Shown here in pieces: positions 9,891 to 22,400 of a stretch of 41,579 nt of DNA. The position numbers and the translations under genes were made by a program. Positions within the stretch are counted from its first letter, which is position 1, and each line of letters opens with the position of its first letter. Under the pieces are notes generated by a model that saw nothing but the letters and a program-made list of their open reading frames with translations, was not told the DNA's origin and searched no databases. The stretch is taken from the NCBI GenBank assembly GCA_019693395.1, contig JAAMXP010001365.1, forward strand, positions 1-41,579, read 5' to 3'. This DNA is from Ettlia oleoabundans. Lineage: Eukaryota; Chlorophyta; Chlorophyceae; Chlamydomonadales.

Positions 9891-12800
9891 AGAGAGGGAG
9901 GGGAGCGGACGCAGGGGCAAGGCACTGGCATGGAGGCGCACCAATGGCGGGGTGCCGGCAAATACACATGCTGATGCAACGACTGGCGAGTCAGCAGGTG
10001 GGGAAGGCACAGCCAAGGCGAACACAGCCACATACACACGGCCATCGTGCTAAACAGGCAGAAAGATGTGTCATACATTGCTCCAGTTAAACAGGTTTAA
10101 ACCAGCGATGGGTCGGCTCGCGAGCAGTTCCAGAACCAACCTGAGACCAGGGTGCGGGGTGTGACGTCGCCGTAGGCCTGGTGGCGTGGCAGGGTGTCGC
10201 CGGCGGCTGCGTGGCGGCGAGAGATGTCCTGCGCCTGTGCAGTCACGTCCGAAGGCTGGTAGCTGTCCATGCATATCACGCAGTCTGCAGTCAACAGGGT
10301 GCCAGGAGTTCTCCACCTTGTGTGCGTTGTCTGCTAGTATGCAGGTCGTCATGCCCCGACAGAACGACCCCTAGTACCATAGTGCCGTCCAGCATAGTCA
10401 CAGTACAACGCACCTGCCACGTCAAAGTACTGCCCAGTGCCGCCAATGACGAGTATGGCGGAGACGCCGCGGGCGGACAGGGCGGGGAGGCGGGAGATGA
10501 AGGGGGTGATGGGCTCACGATCACCAGACACCAATTCCTGTGGAAGGGGAAGGGGAAAGAGGAGGTAATGAGTGTAGGGAGCGGGCCATAACATCCCAAC
10601 AACTCAAGAACCAGCCCCACCAGCGCAGCATCGCACCCCCTCTTTCACGCCCTCACCCCACCCCCCACCTGTGAGCCCCACCCACCAGCATGCGCGCGTC
10701 CCTGACCATGAAGTTGGTGGCGGCGGTGTCCTCGTCCACCAGCAGGGTGGTAGCACCTACCTCAAGCGCCTCCTGGATGTTGGCGGCCTGCACATACACA
10801 GGCGTACCGAAGAAGAGGTGTTGGGAACAGACAGCCGCTGTAAGCATTATTGATTAAGGTTGGCTTGAGGGGATTTTAGAGCTGAAAAGGGGAAGCTAGG
10901 AAGGCGTAATATGCTTTTGCGTGTGCGAGAAAAAGAGCGGAGTGTTGAGGGCAGCGTGGCATGAAGTCGGACCAGAGCTGCGAAAGTGAGGGTGCGGGTT
11001 TGAGTCAACACAGCTGTGATGCTATCCAGAGCTGCATGGTGGAATAACTGGCGGATCTCGTCAAGTTCATAATCTACTGGGTTGTCCATGGTTGATTTTC
11101 ACAGGCTGGACAGTTACTGCCACCTGCCTGTGAGGTGCTTCCCGAGGCATCAGGTGTTAGGAAGCAAGTGGTGTCCTTGCCAAAGGGCAGGTTGGAGAGG
11201 AAGGGAGAGATGTTGACCGCTTCTACGCGCCTGCGGCATTTGGACAGGGGCACGACATATGTGCAAGCCAGTGGGGGAGCAGGGACAGGCAGGCTGCGTA
11301 GCATGCAAGGCCGGCGGGAAAGCTGGATGCCGGCAAAACAAGACAGAAGAGAGCATACCATCAGGCTTCTGCTCCACTTCATGGCACAGCATAATTTGGA
11401 AATGTTGCCAGGAGCCATCCAGGCAGCAGTGTCAATCAGGCAAGCAGGGCTGGCCCACCTGCCATCCTCTGCTCGGATCTTAACTGCCGCGGGGTCTGTT
11501 GCGACCAGTTCCCGCCCATCTCCTGGCACCTGCACAGAGCAACACCAGATAACAACTGTACAGAGCGCTGTTGAGACTGCAAATGCGAGGTGGTCGGCTG
11601 GTGCAGGCTTGGAGCATGCTCATAACAGGCTGCGCTTGTGATTCATAAGGGATCGCGGGGCGAGCCAGGGACACAGGGAACCACCTTTGCATCCGCCCTC
11701 AGCGTGCGCAGCTTAAAAAGCACACCCGCACCTCACTCTCAGGGGTTGTGCAACATATGGGTAGCAGCAACTCATACCCCCGCTTCAACCGCCGGTACAA
11801 CCCTCTTTCCGCTTCCCCATTGCAAAAACAACAATAGATCACTGCCAAACCATCCACCTTGTTGTACACCCCCGCCTCTATTGCCTCCAACAGTGTTGAT
11901 TTGCCGTGAAAACCGCCGCCCACAACAAGCGTCACACCCCGCCTGCACAGCGTGGCATGGCATGACCACAGCATGACAACACTGCAGCTTGACGACATAG
12001 GACTAGTGCGCAGGGCACAGCAGCAAATGCCCGTGCGGATGGGAATCTCAAGTCCAAGGGGCGGGCCAGCTCAGCAGTTCAATCAGCGAGCCAGCAATCC
12101 CTCCTGCACACTTTGCACCAACGGCTCACAGTCAGCCAGCCAGTCATGACAGCGGGCTGTCAAGGTGGGCCGGCATTCAGCCTTGCCTGATGCCCATGCC
12201 CCGCACTGTGCCACGGTTGGGCAGTTGCACTGTGAGGGCCTGTGAGTCCGGTGAGCGGAAGGGCACCGCCTGGCTGGCTGGCATGGGCTCGTCGGATGCG
12301 CCGCTCTTCCTGCAGCCGTTAGTGGGGAGGAGGGTGCAAAACAGACGTGAGCAGGTGAGGGACAAAATATGGGCAGAAAAGGATGGGTAGGGTGCAGGGT
12401 ACACGTTGGTGTAAGCAGCACCCAGGTAGGGCCACCAAGCACAAAGGTCGGCTGCAGGCCAGGCGGGGTGCAGTGTGGAGATACGTACTGCTGCCGCCCA
12501 CTGTGCCAGCAGCACACCAACACATGGGACAGAGATGGTGCATTCCGCAGCGGAAGGAGGGAAGCGCCCTAAGCCTTGGGGTGCCAGAGCCAGATAGCGC
12601 TGCAAGCAGCAGATCAGGCCAGCAAGGACAGCCGCAACCAAGCACATGGGTGCAGAGAGCGTCAGCGGCACCTGGGCAGGATGGCTCCATCCCCCACAAA
12701 CGCCACCAGCCCCAGCTCGGGCAGCTGGTCCCTCAGTGCCTGCGTGTCCTCCACACACTCCACGTGCGCCTGCAGGGCGCGGCGGTCCTGCTGCGGGTAG

Positions 12801-15612
12801 AGCAGGCCCTGGTGCACGTACCTGCGCGGGGCAGCAGCAGTGCCAAGAAACAGGAACACATGGACGTAAGTAGCAAGGTTGAGAGAAGGGCACAGCAGCG
12901 GTGGGGGCAGCGGCAATGAATGCGCAGGGGGGCGTAGCAAGGGTCGGCCAGCAGCATGTTGGCGGCTGGCGTGGACTTTTTGTCAGAGCCAGAAATAAGC
13001 TAGGTCCTGCAGCAAGCTGGCAGGCAGTTCATGCAAGCAGCAGCTGAACAGCTTGCTCAAATTGGCGTGCACGGATGCCAGCAGGCACCACATGTCGTCC
13101 AAGGTTGGCATCGCGAGAGCGTGCAAGAGGTTGCAAGTGAATGAAGAGGGGCAGGGAAGGTTTCCGGCGATAAGGTTCCAGGATTCTCACCGCGGCAGGT
13201 TCTGCAGCAGGATTGATGACGCCCACTGGCCCAGCACCGTGCGCCCCCGAGCAGGCAGCGCCACTGCACGTCCAGTCCAGTAGCGAAGGGACAGTCTGGT
13301 TAGGCAACTGATGTGCCAAATGGCTGCCAAGCACGGCAGGCAAAGTGCTAACAGGGCCGGCAGGAGACAAACGTATCCGCTTAGTGCGGGCCCAATGCCT
13401 CCACCTACCGGCTAGCTGCCAAGATAGTAGCTTGCCTGCCTTGCCTCAAGAGTCCAAACATCCATCCAGCGATGCAAGCTGCCAGCAGGTCTCAAATTAG
13501 TCGCACATGCATGCAACCACTAACTGTTCACACAAAAAAATCTACCGCCCACCAACCAGGCCACCCACTGTGAACACTGCCCAATTCCAGCCACCAATGC
13601 CACCCACTCACAGTGCACCACCCATCCATCCACCCACCCACCTGTGAAGCGCGCCTCCACCGCACCGTCTGCGTGGATGAGCACAGAAGTGCGCTCCAGC
13701 ACATGCTGTCCTGCATAACAGAGCAGGACAAAGCAGTCGCGGTGGGGTGGGGTGGGGTGGGTGGGTAAGTGGCTGGATTGGTGGGTGGTGGGTGGGTGTG
13801 GGTGTGGTGGCTATGTGTGTGGAGGGGGGGGGGGTCCACACCCTAGAACATACCGCGGGCGAGAATGTGCTGCTTGCTGCATTGTTGCACCAACGTGTAG
13901 GAATTTTGGTGCCTTCACTGTTGCGCAGCAGAATCCACAGCATGCAGCCACCTGCTAACTGCCGCTGGACTAGCCCACACTGTCCCACCCATCCACCCAC
14001 CCACCCGGCTTGTCCACGCTCATTTCTCCACCCTTCTCCCCCTGCCACCCGCCGCTCTGCCGCCGAATGTCGCCGCCTGCACACATGACAGGGCAGGACC
14101 GGTGGAAGGGGGGAGGTGCTCACAAACTGGGTTCAAATGGGAGCATGCTGGCGGTTGCTGAGGTGCACCTGAACCAAAACAACCCAGCCTTGCAGCCCGA
14201 CTGACAAAGTTTGGTTGCAATTCAGCCAGGCGCCCAAGCCGATGACGTATGCGCGATGCTGCAAGAAGCCAGCGAGCGTCGTGCTTGAGGGGCTGGACCC
14301 ACCTGAGGCAGCAACCGCCGCTCCAAAGCTGCGTGTGAGGTAGTCACACACGGCGGTGCGGCGGGTACGGCTGCTAATGAGCTGGGCAGGTAACGCCGAC
14401 ACTCCAGCCGGCACCACCACCCTGCGCCCAAAGCAGAGCAGAGACAAACCAGCGCCAGTTCATGAGCATACTATCGAGCACTGGGCGCCAGTACATGAGT
14501 CGCTACATGTGTGCTCCAGCCATCTGTGTCAAAAATGTACGGCATGTTGGATGCATCAAGATGGCGCCGGATGCCAGAATGCCACGCATGCATTGGGAGC
14601 TCTCCAGGGTGCGGCGCGGTTGGCCCACCTGCATCTGCTGGGGCTGGCAAAGGGGTCGCCCTGCACCCAGTCCACACACAGCGTGTAGCCGCCCTGCTGC
14701 ACGCCCATCTGCCACCGCCCCTCTATGTCCTTGTATGCCTTGTAACCGCGTCCATCTATGCGGCGCAGCACAGACGCCAGATCAGCGGAGCTGCCTGCAC
14801 CCACATTGCAGCTTACGCTTGCGGCACAGCATGCTTGAACGTGTCGAGAGATTTGGGTTGCAGCTGCCCATTGCCAGCCAACGGGTGCACATTGCACAGT
14901 TCACAGCACATCCAATGCATCAAAGAATGGTTGAGCAAGAGCAAGAGCTTGAGGCAGCTGCCCCACCTGTGTTGGATGATGCGGGGCCTGCACCATACCC
15001 CTCATCATCGCTGCCCACCGCTACGGCTGTACCGCCGGCATCCCCCTCTTCTCCTCCCTGGTACTGCTGGTACTGCTGGACTTGCCCCTGCTGGGAGTAG
15101 CTTGTCCCCTCCTCTGCAGTGTGCTCGGATCGGGAAGGCAGCATGAGGTGCAGCTGCAGCGATAGTCTAGGCATTGCAGAGCTGCCTGTGTGTTGGCACA
15201 GTGAGCAGCAGCACGATAACAGTGGCAACAGGTAACATCATAGGGTTGCACCCTGCATGCTGCCCAGGTACATGGTGGCATGGCCATTAGCAGCGTACAG
15301 CATACGCAGTTGCACTGGCCTTGGTACCCTCCGCGCCCGCCGCCGCCGCGGCCCCTCCCACCGCCCCCGTACTTGGCCTGTGCAGACAAACATTAGGGAC
15401 ACCATTGCTAAGATCTTTGCAATACTGACTAAACAAGCGCCCTGTTGGTTGACTGGATTACCAGCTGGCTTATGATTGGTATGTGTACAAGCCATCCTTA
15501 GCAGGGACCGACAGACAGTTGCACGGGAATGAGAAGGGAATTTGTGGAATGCTCACTATCGCACCTTGTAGTACCATCCGCGACCCCTGCCCCTGCCGCC
15601 GCCATCAGACAT
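8896..15612 (-). CDS. ABC-class ATPase (ABC_ATPase family) with RGG-rich N-terminus
   Basis: A P-loop ATPase of the conserved but poorly characterised 'predicted ATPase of the ABC class' family; its biochemical role is unknown to me. Exons 4-19: 14794-14629, 14421-14303, 14076-14005, 13710-13642, 13263-13191, 12821-12672, 12309-12187, 11942-11858, 11529-11459, 11230-11128, 10787-10686, 10537-10414, 10284-10141, 9789-9690, 9405-9252, 9015-8896, giving 590 aa in continuous phase. Core motifs in order: 'RGYKAYKDIEGRW', 'LGLVAFVGDGAILPR', Walker A 'GGGFHGKST', 'VPGDGRELVATDPAAVKIR', 'SGSTSQ', Walker B 'TTLLVDEDTAATNFM', 'EPITPF', 'CMDSYQPSDVT'. Proposed first exons are 15612-15565, starting 'MSDGGGRGRGRGWYYK', then an RGG exon from 15377, and a Gln/Tyr-rich exon 15113-14967. 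The exon 2 donor is unresolved. Two introns are GC-AG. The RGG leader suggests RNA association, which is inference. Confidence 0.9.
9791..9890. repeat. (CAGG)n microsatellites in an ATPase intron
   Basis: Two CAGG arrays, at 9793-9813 and 9851-9889. The first, read as (CCTG)n on the coding strand, ends in the TAG acceptor of the exon starting at 9789. Confidence 0.9.
10788..11127 (-). other. GC-AG intron in the ABC-class ATPase
   Basis: The donor is CAG|GCAGGT, the acceptor TGTGCAG. It joins 'GSTSQ' to 'AANIQEALE', which is continuous in the family. The overlapping GT donor four bases on would break the frame, so GC use is well supported. Confidence 0.85.
11943..12186 (-). other. GC-AG intron just before the Walker A exon
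   Basis: The donor is ATCAG|GCAAGG and the acceptor CTGTGCAG. Joining gives 'MGIRRGVTLVVGGG', matching the family's run into Walker A. Read-through meets a TGA at once. Confidence 0.88.
13741..13800. repeat. GGGGT/GGGT simple repeat in an ATPase intron
   Basis: A G-run-rich array, G-rich on the plus strand and C-rich on the coding strand, within the intron upstream of the exon at 13710. It has the four G-runs needed for a quadruplex. Related CCCACC/GGGTGG tracts occur at 13621-13642, 21205-21240 and 40661-40683, and CAGG units at 39333-39353. Confidence 0.85.
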
Positions 15613-16462
15613 GGCGGCGGGTCTACAGGCAAGTTGGTGGCCGCTTAACAGCCCCAGGCTTCTGTGGCAAAGCGGGCGGCGTGACACGCGTGGGCGGTAG
15701 CTTGGCGGCAGTCTTTTCATTGCGGCTTTCTGCCCAACCCGCAATGTGACATTGACAGCAGCATGCAGATCACAAAATGCACCTGTTCAAGGCTCCACCC
15801 AATACGCACACGCCGGTCGAATGGCTGAGTAGGCTGGATGGAGGTCAACCAAACAGAGCCTTATTAAATAATGCCGTTATCGCGATTCAATTCACATACA
15901 ATAGCGATGCCGGTGTATGGGCAGCCGGACCCCAGTTGAAACGAGACATGAGCTGGCCAAAAGTGGACTGGAACGATGCTCGTGGCACCGGCAGGCGCCG
16001 CTAGCCCTTTGATAAACAACTGATTGCCTGATCAGCCTTTTCTTGTAGCGGCAGGCCGCTAGCTGCCACTGTCCGTCTTTAAGAGGGAGCAGCTTGGCCG
16101 TCACACACTTGATGAGCGGGACGAATGGTGTGCCGCAGCAAAGAATGATTACGGCCTCGGGGAGCACCGCCAGGCAAGTTGCATCACCGCGCCGTGGCTC
16201 CGTTAGGGCACCGGCGCCCTTCTCTCGCTGCACCGTGCTGCATTTTCTTATAAGACCCTGCGTTTCTGCGTCTCGGAGCAACGTAACGGGGCTTGTCAAC
16301 AGACCCCTTGCTGCCGCCAGCTTCGGTGCGGCGTGTCGATCACTCCTCTGCCGCTGGAGGCGCCCAGTCAGCAGGTTGCTTGGCAAGAGCAATTTGAACC
16401 GACAACTTGGTCCACAACTACCTCATGCCTAGCTCTCATTCCTTGCCTGATCTGTTCATTTG
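15613..16462. promoter_or_regulatory. Divergent intergenic region between ATPase and amylase
   Basis: About 850 bases between two divergent starts. Short open frames on both strands (75 aa at 15777-16004; 166 aa on the minus strand at 15892-16392) show no recognisable protein, and I treat them as chance. An AT-rich patch near 15860-15875 (TTATTAAATAATG) is the only compositional landmark. It probably contains both promoters. Confidence 0.45.
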
Positions 16463-19400
16463 ATGCGCAGGTTGACTAGCAGCGCCCAGCGCTCGGGGCG
16501 CAACCTTCCTCAGCTGGCGGCAGCCCGCCTCACACTTCTTCCACAGCAGGCGCAGCCCCACTACACCTTCCGTCAAGCACCCCAGGCCCGCTTTGCCCCG
16601 CTGCGGCCGCCAACGTGCCGTGCTCGGAGCAGGCGCAGCACAACCACGCTTGGCAGCGGAAGCGCCTTCGGCGCCAATAGCGGCTGTGGCGCAACCCTGT
16701 CGCCAACCGGCTTTGGCAGCAGCATCAGCGGCGTTGGCCGCTGGCTGCTGCTGCGCGGCGGCCTTGGCGGCACAGGGCAGGATGGTTCCGTTCGCCGGGG
16801 CAGCAGCGGCGGCGGCCAGCTGCCACGCACGCGGCGCATGGTGCAGCTGTCAGCAGCTGCGCCAGCGGCCCCGGAAGCGCCTGTCGAGGGGAATTTGGGC
16901 GTGTCTGTAGAGTTTGACAATGACAGCGGTGAGTCTGTCTGCTTGGCGCGAACGTATTGAGCGGGGCCAAGGCCCGGAAAGCCTCCAAAAGAGAGCAGTA
17001 GTCCAGCTTTTCCACATCCCGTTTGACAACCCTAACCTAGTTTGTTGACATGCACCCTGGTTGCTGGGCATTAGGCTGGGGTTGGGCTGCACGGCGCCAG
17101 CTTTGGCGGTACTCAACAGACAGTGGAACACAGGCGCCAGCTGCACAGTGTTGGTGCTTTTGCTGCCACGTTGATTTTGCCACTGCCGCTGCCGGACCCC
17201 ACGCTGCAGATCCGGAGTGCACGATCATGCAGCTGTTTGGGCGTAATGACACAGAAGTGCTGGCTCAGGTGGATGCCGCGCTGTTGCTGCCTCTCCCACT
17301 CATCCTCGCTGCCGTGAATTGTGTCTATTGCCGGCGGTTTGCTGGGATGCCCACCTGCGCTTCAGCCTCAAGCTTGGTTCTTTGGTGGGCTCTGGTATTA
17401 TCTGTTGGAATGTATCAGGTGTATTGACTGCTGCAAGGTGAGCTGTGGTTTGGCTGTGCAGGTGACCAACGTGTTGACGGCAGCAGGCCTGGCTGTGGCT
17501 TCTGCCAACATCAACACCGGGAGCAGTGAGGGGCCTGTGAGAGACGTGTTCCGGGTGACAAACGAAGAGGGCAACAAGGTGAGCAGCTGCAGCATGGCTC
17601 TGGTAGCATGACACTATACCACGACGTGGTATACACCGCTTACGGGATTGCATCATCCTGACAGGCTATTGTGGGCTGTGATGCCTGCAGTGCCCGGAAG
17701 ATAATGCCCGTTGGGGTTGGTTTTCTCACTTTCGCACCCGTTCCCCGCCTGTCTGCTTGCTTCCCGGCCTGTCTGCAGCTCCCGCCCGACCAGTGGCCCC
17801 TCCTGAAGCAGCAGCTCATGGCGGCGCTGGCGGGCAGCACACGCAGCAGCAAGCCCAGCATTTTTGGCATGGCGGCGGAGGCGGACCAGAGCACCACGCT
17901 GGGGTAAGCGCAGCGTAGTGAAGATCAGGCTGCAGCACATGACATGCCCAGCGTAATGCCGGCAAGCCGGCGCACTCCGTTTTTGACATTGAGGCTAGGA
18001 ATGGTTTCCTTGCATGCACTGCACATCGCTGCAACCACTCTTTTTCCAGCGAAGCCCAACTGGCAGGCATTTGTCGCTCATCCCCTTCCACATCAGCTGG
18101 CTGCCACTCTCATGCCGCCTGTACAGGCCTGTACTGCCAGGCTGTTGAAACACACCCTAAAGCCTGCTGTTTGACCTGCCTGGCTCCAAATCTGCTGTAA
18201 ACTGCCTGACTCTGTGCCCAAACTTGATCTGCTGCCTGCTGCAGTGCCCTGGCCAGCACCGCAGATCCCGATGCGCTGGAGCAAGCAGCGGGAGAGATGA
18301 CGTCGGCGGCGGCGGCGCTGGTGTCCATAGAGCGGGCCATGGTGGCGCTGTCGGCAGATGGCGCTGACCCAAAAGCCTTGGCGGCCAAGCAGGTGTGCAT
18401 CTATGGGGCTGTCGAGATAGGCTGGGGTTGGAAATAAAGGGCGCAACGGTGAAGTTTAAAGGGTATGCTTCAGCGCAGCACCCAGGCATGAAGTGCTTTG
18501 CGTGTGGCGACGTGCAGAAAGAGAGAAGGATGCGCAGTGGCCTGATTTGCTGCCGCACTGTGTACTGCCGCATTGCTGCATCATTGCACCATTGACCACC
18601 GCACCGTTGTTGCCTGGCTGCCCTGTCCGCCTTTCTGCAGATGGAGCGAGCTGAGGCGGCGTCCCTGTTGGAGCGGCGGCTGGCGGCCATGGAGGCGCTG
18701 CTCACAGGTGGGTGGGTGGGTGGGTGGATGAGTTGGCATCCCTTGCGGCTAGTGTGCACCATGTTAGGGTTGCCTCAGTTGCTGGCGTGCGCTGCATGCA
18801 TGATTGAGCAGTCCTGTCCTGTCCTGGTAAGTTGCAAGATAAGGGGTGCAAGCTGGCGGGGCTTCAACAAGGAAGGATGCCGACCATTTTTTTACATGCT
18901 GTGCTGGTTTAGGTTGCGTGGTAGTCTCATGGCCCCTGCCCGAGCTGCAGCTGCTGTGTAAGCACAGTGATCTTGAAGCACAGTGACTCGTCTTGTCTAG
19001 TCTCCTCAGGCCATGCATTCCTCCCTGGCATGCAGCACGGCGAAAAACGGCGGCAGTAGCGGTGGAGGCTGCGGCTCCTGCGGTGCCCGACTTCATGCAG
19101 CCGCCGTCTACAGTGAGACCGCTGCAGCTCCGCTCTTCGTACCCGTGTGATGCGCGTTTACAGCTCTTGGTCAATCCGCAGCTTTTTCAGTGTCCTTTCT
19201 AGCCAGTCAGCAGGCGGTTGCTCTTCCTCTCGTCCTGCGCTGCATAATGCTGATGCCTTGTTCTCACCATGTCGCCTCCCTCCAATGCTGTTGACATCAC
19301 CCTTGAATATTGCTTCCTCATTTGCATCTATCAGTGCTTTACTTACTCACGTGTCATGGTTGCAGGTGCGCACCAGTGGTCCTGCTGCGGGCAACGGGTA

Positions 19401-22400
19401 CGAGATCATCCTGCAAGGCTTCAACTGGGAGTCCAGCAAGGAGGCGTGGTACAAGAAACTGGCCGGGCAGGTGGGGGGGCTGGCTGGCTGGCCCACCTGG
19501 TTTTATGGTTGTTGTGGTGGTGATAAATGCAACGGTGTTGTGTGGGGAAATGTGGCTGGCTGCCGGCTTGCCTACATTTTGCTGCCACATGCCGCTTCCT
19601 GCCGCCCTAGAACTTGCCAACCTGGTTGTTCCCCTCCCTGCCCGACCGCCATACTGTTGACTGAACCGCACGCCGTCTCAGTTGCTCACCTGACCGTCTC
19701 CTCCCCTGCCGCAGGCCAGTGAGATTGCCGAGGCCGGTTTTAGTGCTGTCTGGTTCCCGCCACCCAGCGACTCAGTCAGCCCACAGGTGGGCGCATGCCG
19801 CTCCCGCGCATGCCCCGCGCGCGCGCGCCCGGGGCCCTCCCTTCCCCGGCCCGCCTTTCCTGTACGATTATCAGGGTGCAAAGTTGGACGGCAGCAATCC
19901 GATGGACATCTTGTCGCACCCTCCGCACTCCCCCAGCAACCCTGTAACTGCCACTCAACAATCAATCACACCGCGACACATCCCTTGCGCCTATCCCCTC
20001 TCGTCACCTTGATATCCACCTTTGCAACACCATGATGCCTCCTGGCCCCTGTCCTTATGCGCTTCTGCCCTGATCCCTGCTGAATTGATTACCTGCTCCC
20101 AGGGCTACCTGCCGCGTGACTTGTACGACCTCAACTCCAAGTTTGGCAGCGAGGCGGAGCTGAGGGACGCGATAGCGGTGTTCCACGAGCAGGGGATCAA
20201 GGTGCGGTTTTGGGGAGTGGTGTGTGGCGGGAAGGCAGGCATGGGTGTTCTTAAGGGGGTGGTGTCTTGATTGTAGGATATGGTTGCACAAGGATTGCGT
20301 CCAAATTGGGTGGCCTGAAAGGCAGGCGCAGCTGGTCATCCTGGCTGGCTGCCTGCTTCAAGGGAGTGCCACCATTCAGTGCCACTGCTCTGTAGTCCAA
20401 GGTGCATCATCTGGTGGCCTGTGCCATGCAGCGTACTCGTCATGCTGTGGTGTTGTACCAGTGTACTGCGCGATGCTGTCCTGTGCAAAGCCTGCTATGC
20501 TGCGCTGTGCTGCAGGTGATTGCCGACATTGTGATCAACCATCGCTGCGCGCACTACCAGGTGGGTGGGCACTGGGATCAGAAGCCATGCAGGGTTGGTA
20601 AATAGCTGTTGAGGCGGTGTGGGGTGTGCTTCCGCATCGGGTATGGAATGCAGATGCAGCTGCTTGTTCCTGGCGTGAAGGATCAGCAGCAAATTGACAG
20701 GCTGGTATTGCCCAATTTGCCCCCAAGCTGCGAAAAGAAGGTTTACCTCCCTCTGCCGTCCCTTTAGTCTCATCCCAGCGCCCCCTTTCCCCTGACCCCT
20801 GCTGGCCGCCCCTGTTCCGCCATCTCGCAGGGTGACGACGGCAAGTGGAACAAGTTTGGTGGGCGGCTGGCGTGGGACAAGAGTGCGGTGTGTGCCAACA
20901 ACGCCGCATTTGGGGGCACGGGGGGATACAAAAACGCCGATGACTACACGGCCGCACCCAACATAGACCACAGCCAGGTGGGTTGGAAGGGTGGGTGAAG
21001 GCTGGATTCAACCTTGCTCAAGGCGGCTGGGGAAGGGATAATGAGCAGCTGGCTGATGTGGGAGGACCTGCCATGAGTCCCTCGCTGGGCAGCAGCTCAG
21101 TCTCAGGTGGAGCCGGGGACACCAGCATGCATGCTTGCCTCTTGCCCCTCCATTCTTCCCCGCTTCCAGGGGTCTTGTGCGCAGTTTGCGTTGCTGTGCT
21201 GTCTCCCCCACCCCACCCACCCACCTACCCACCCACCATCCCCACTACTACCACCCCATCCCTTCTCTTTTCAGGAGCGCATTCGCAAGGACTTGGTTGA
21301 TTGGATGCGCTACCTGCGCAACTCAATCGGATTTGATGGCTGGCGCTTCGATTACGTAAAGGTGGGTTGATGGCACGAGACTGGTGGGGGGAGGATTTAC
21401 CAGCCGAGCAAGCGGCCCTCGGCTTACTCAATGTTTTCATTGGTAGCATGCCAAGCTCTTTCCTTCCCACCTGTCAGCGGCCCCCCGTCCTTTGTTGACC
21501 AGCCCTCCCCCTCTCCCCCTCTTGCTGTCAAGCGCAGGGCTACGACGGTCGTTGGGTGGGCGAGTACGTGAACGCCACTGTGCCGGAGATGGCGTTTGGC
21601 GAGTATTGGGACACATGCTCATACACGGGTGGGTGCCTGACTGCCTGTGGATGGGCACTTGGATAGCTGGGTTGACGAATACATGTTGGTCGGCTATTTG
21701 CCTGGAAAAGCTGTGAACAGGGTACAGGAATTTCTACTGTCTCCTCGATTATGTTCCTCAACTCAACTGCAGATGGCGTGCTGAACTACAATCAGGACAC
21801 ACATCGGCAGCGCACGGTGGACTGGTGCGACGCCACCGGGGGCACCTCCGCCGCCTTTGACTTTACCACCAAGGTGGATAAGCCGCATTCAACTCTATTG
21901 GATTTAAACTATCAGTAAAACTGAGCGTTTGCATGGTGGTGGGCAACCTTCGACATTTTTCAAGGGGTGCAGCCTTTGACTTTGATCTTGAGACCCAAGA
22001 AGATGATCCAAGTTTACGACGCCAGCCTCTCTCCTAGGGCCTTGCCCTGCTGTGCCATGTGCGGCTGTGTCGCGCATGTGTTCCTGATGTGCCCCTCCCC
22101 AAGCACGCTATGCGTGCTGAACCCTGTCGCCGTGTGCTTGTCCCGCCTCTGTGTGTGTGCAGGGTGTGCTGCAGGAGGCTGTGAGCCGCAAGGAGTACTG
22201 GCGCCTCATTGACAGCCAGGGGCGGCCGTCGGGCGTGCTGGGGCTGTGGCCCTCGCGCGCCGTCACCTTCCTTGAAAATCATGACACAGGTGAGTGGATG
22301 GTGGTGGGTTGGTAGTGCATGCAGAACAGAGCAGTTTTTGGGCTATCTGGCTGGGTTGCTTGAATTGAATAAGCGGGGTGGCATAGCAGATGCAGTGCGA

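Noticed and set aside
14125..14145. tRNA-like GGTTCAAAT
   Set aside because: No pairing stem and no further cloverleaf parts.
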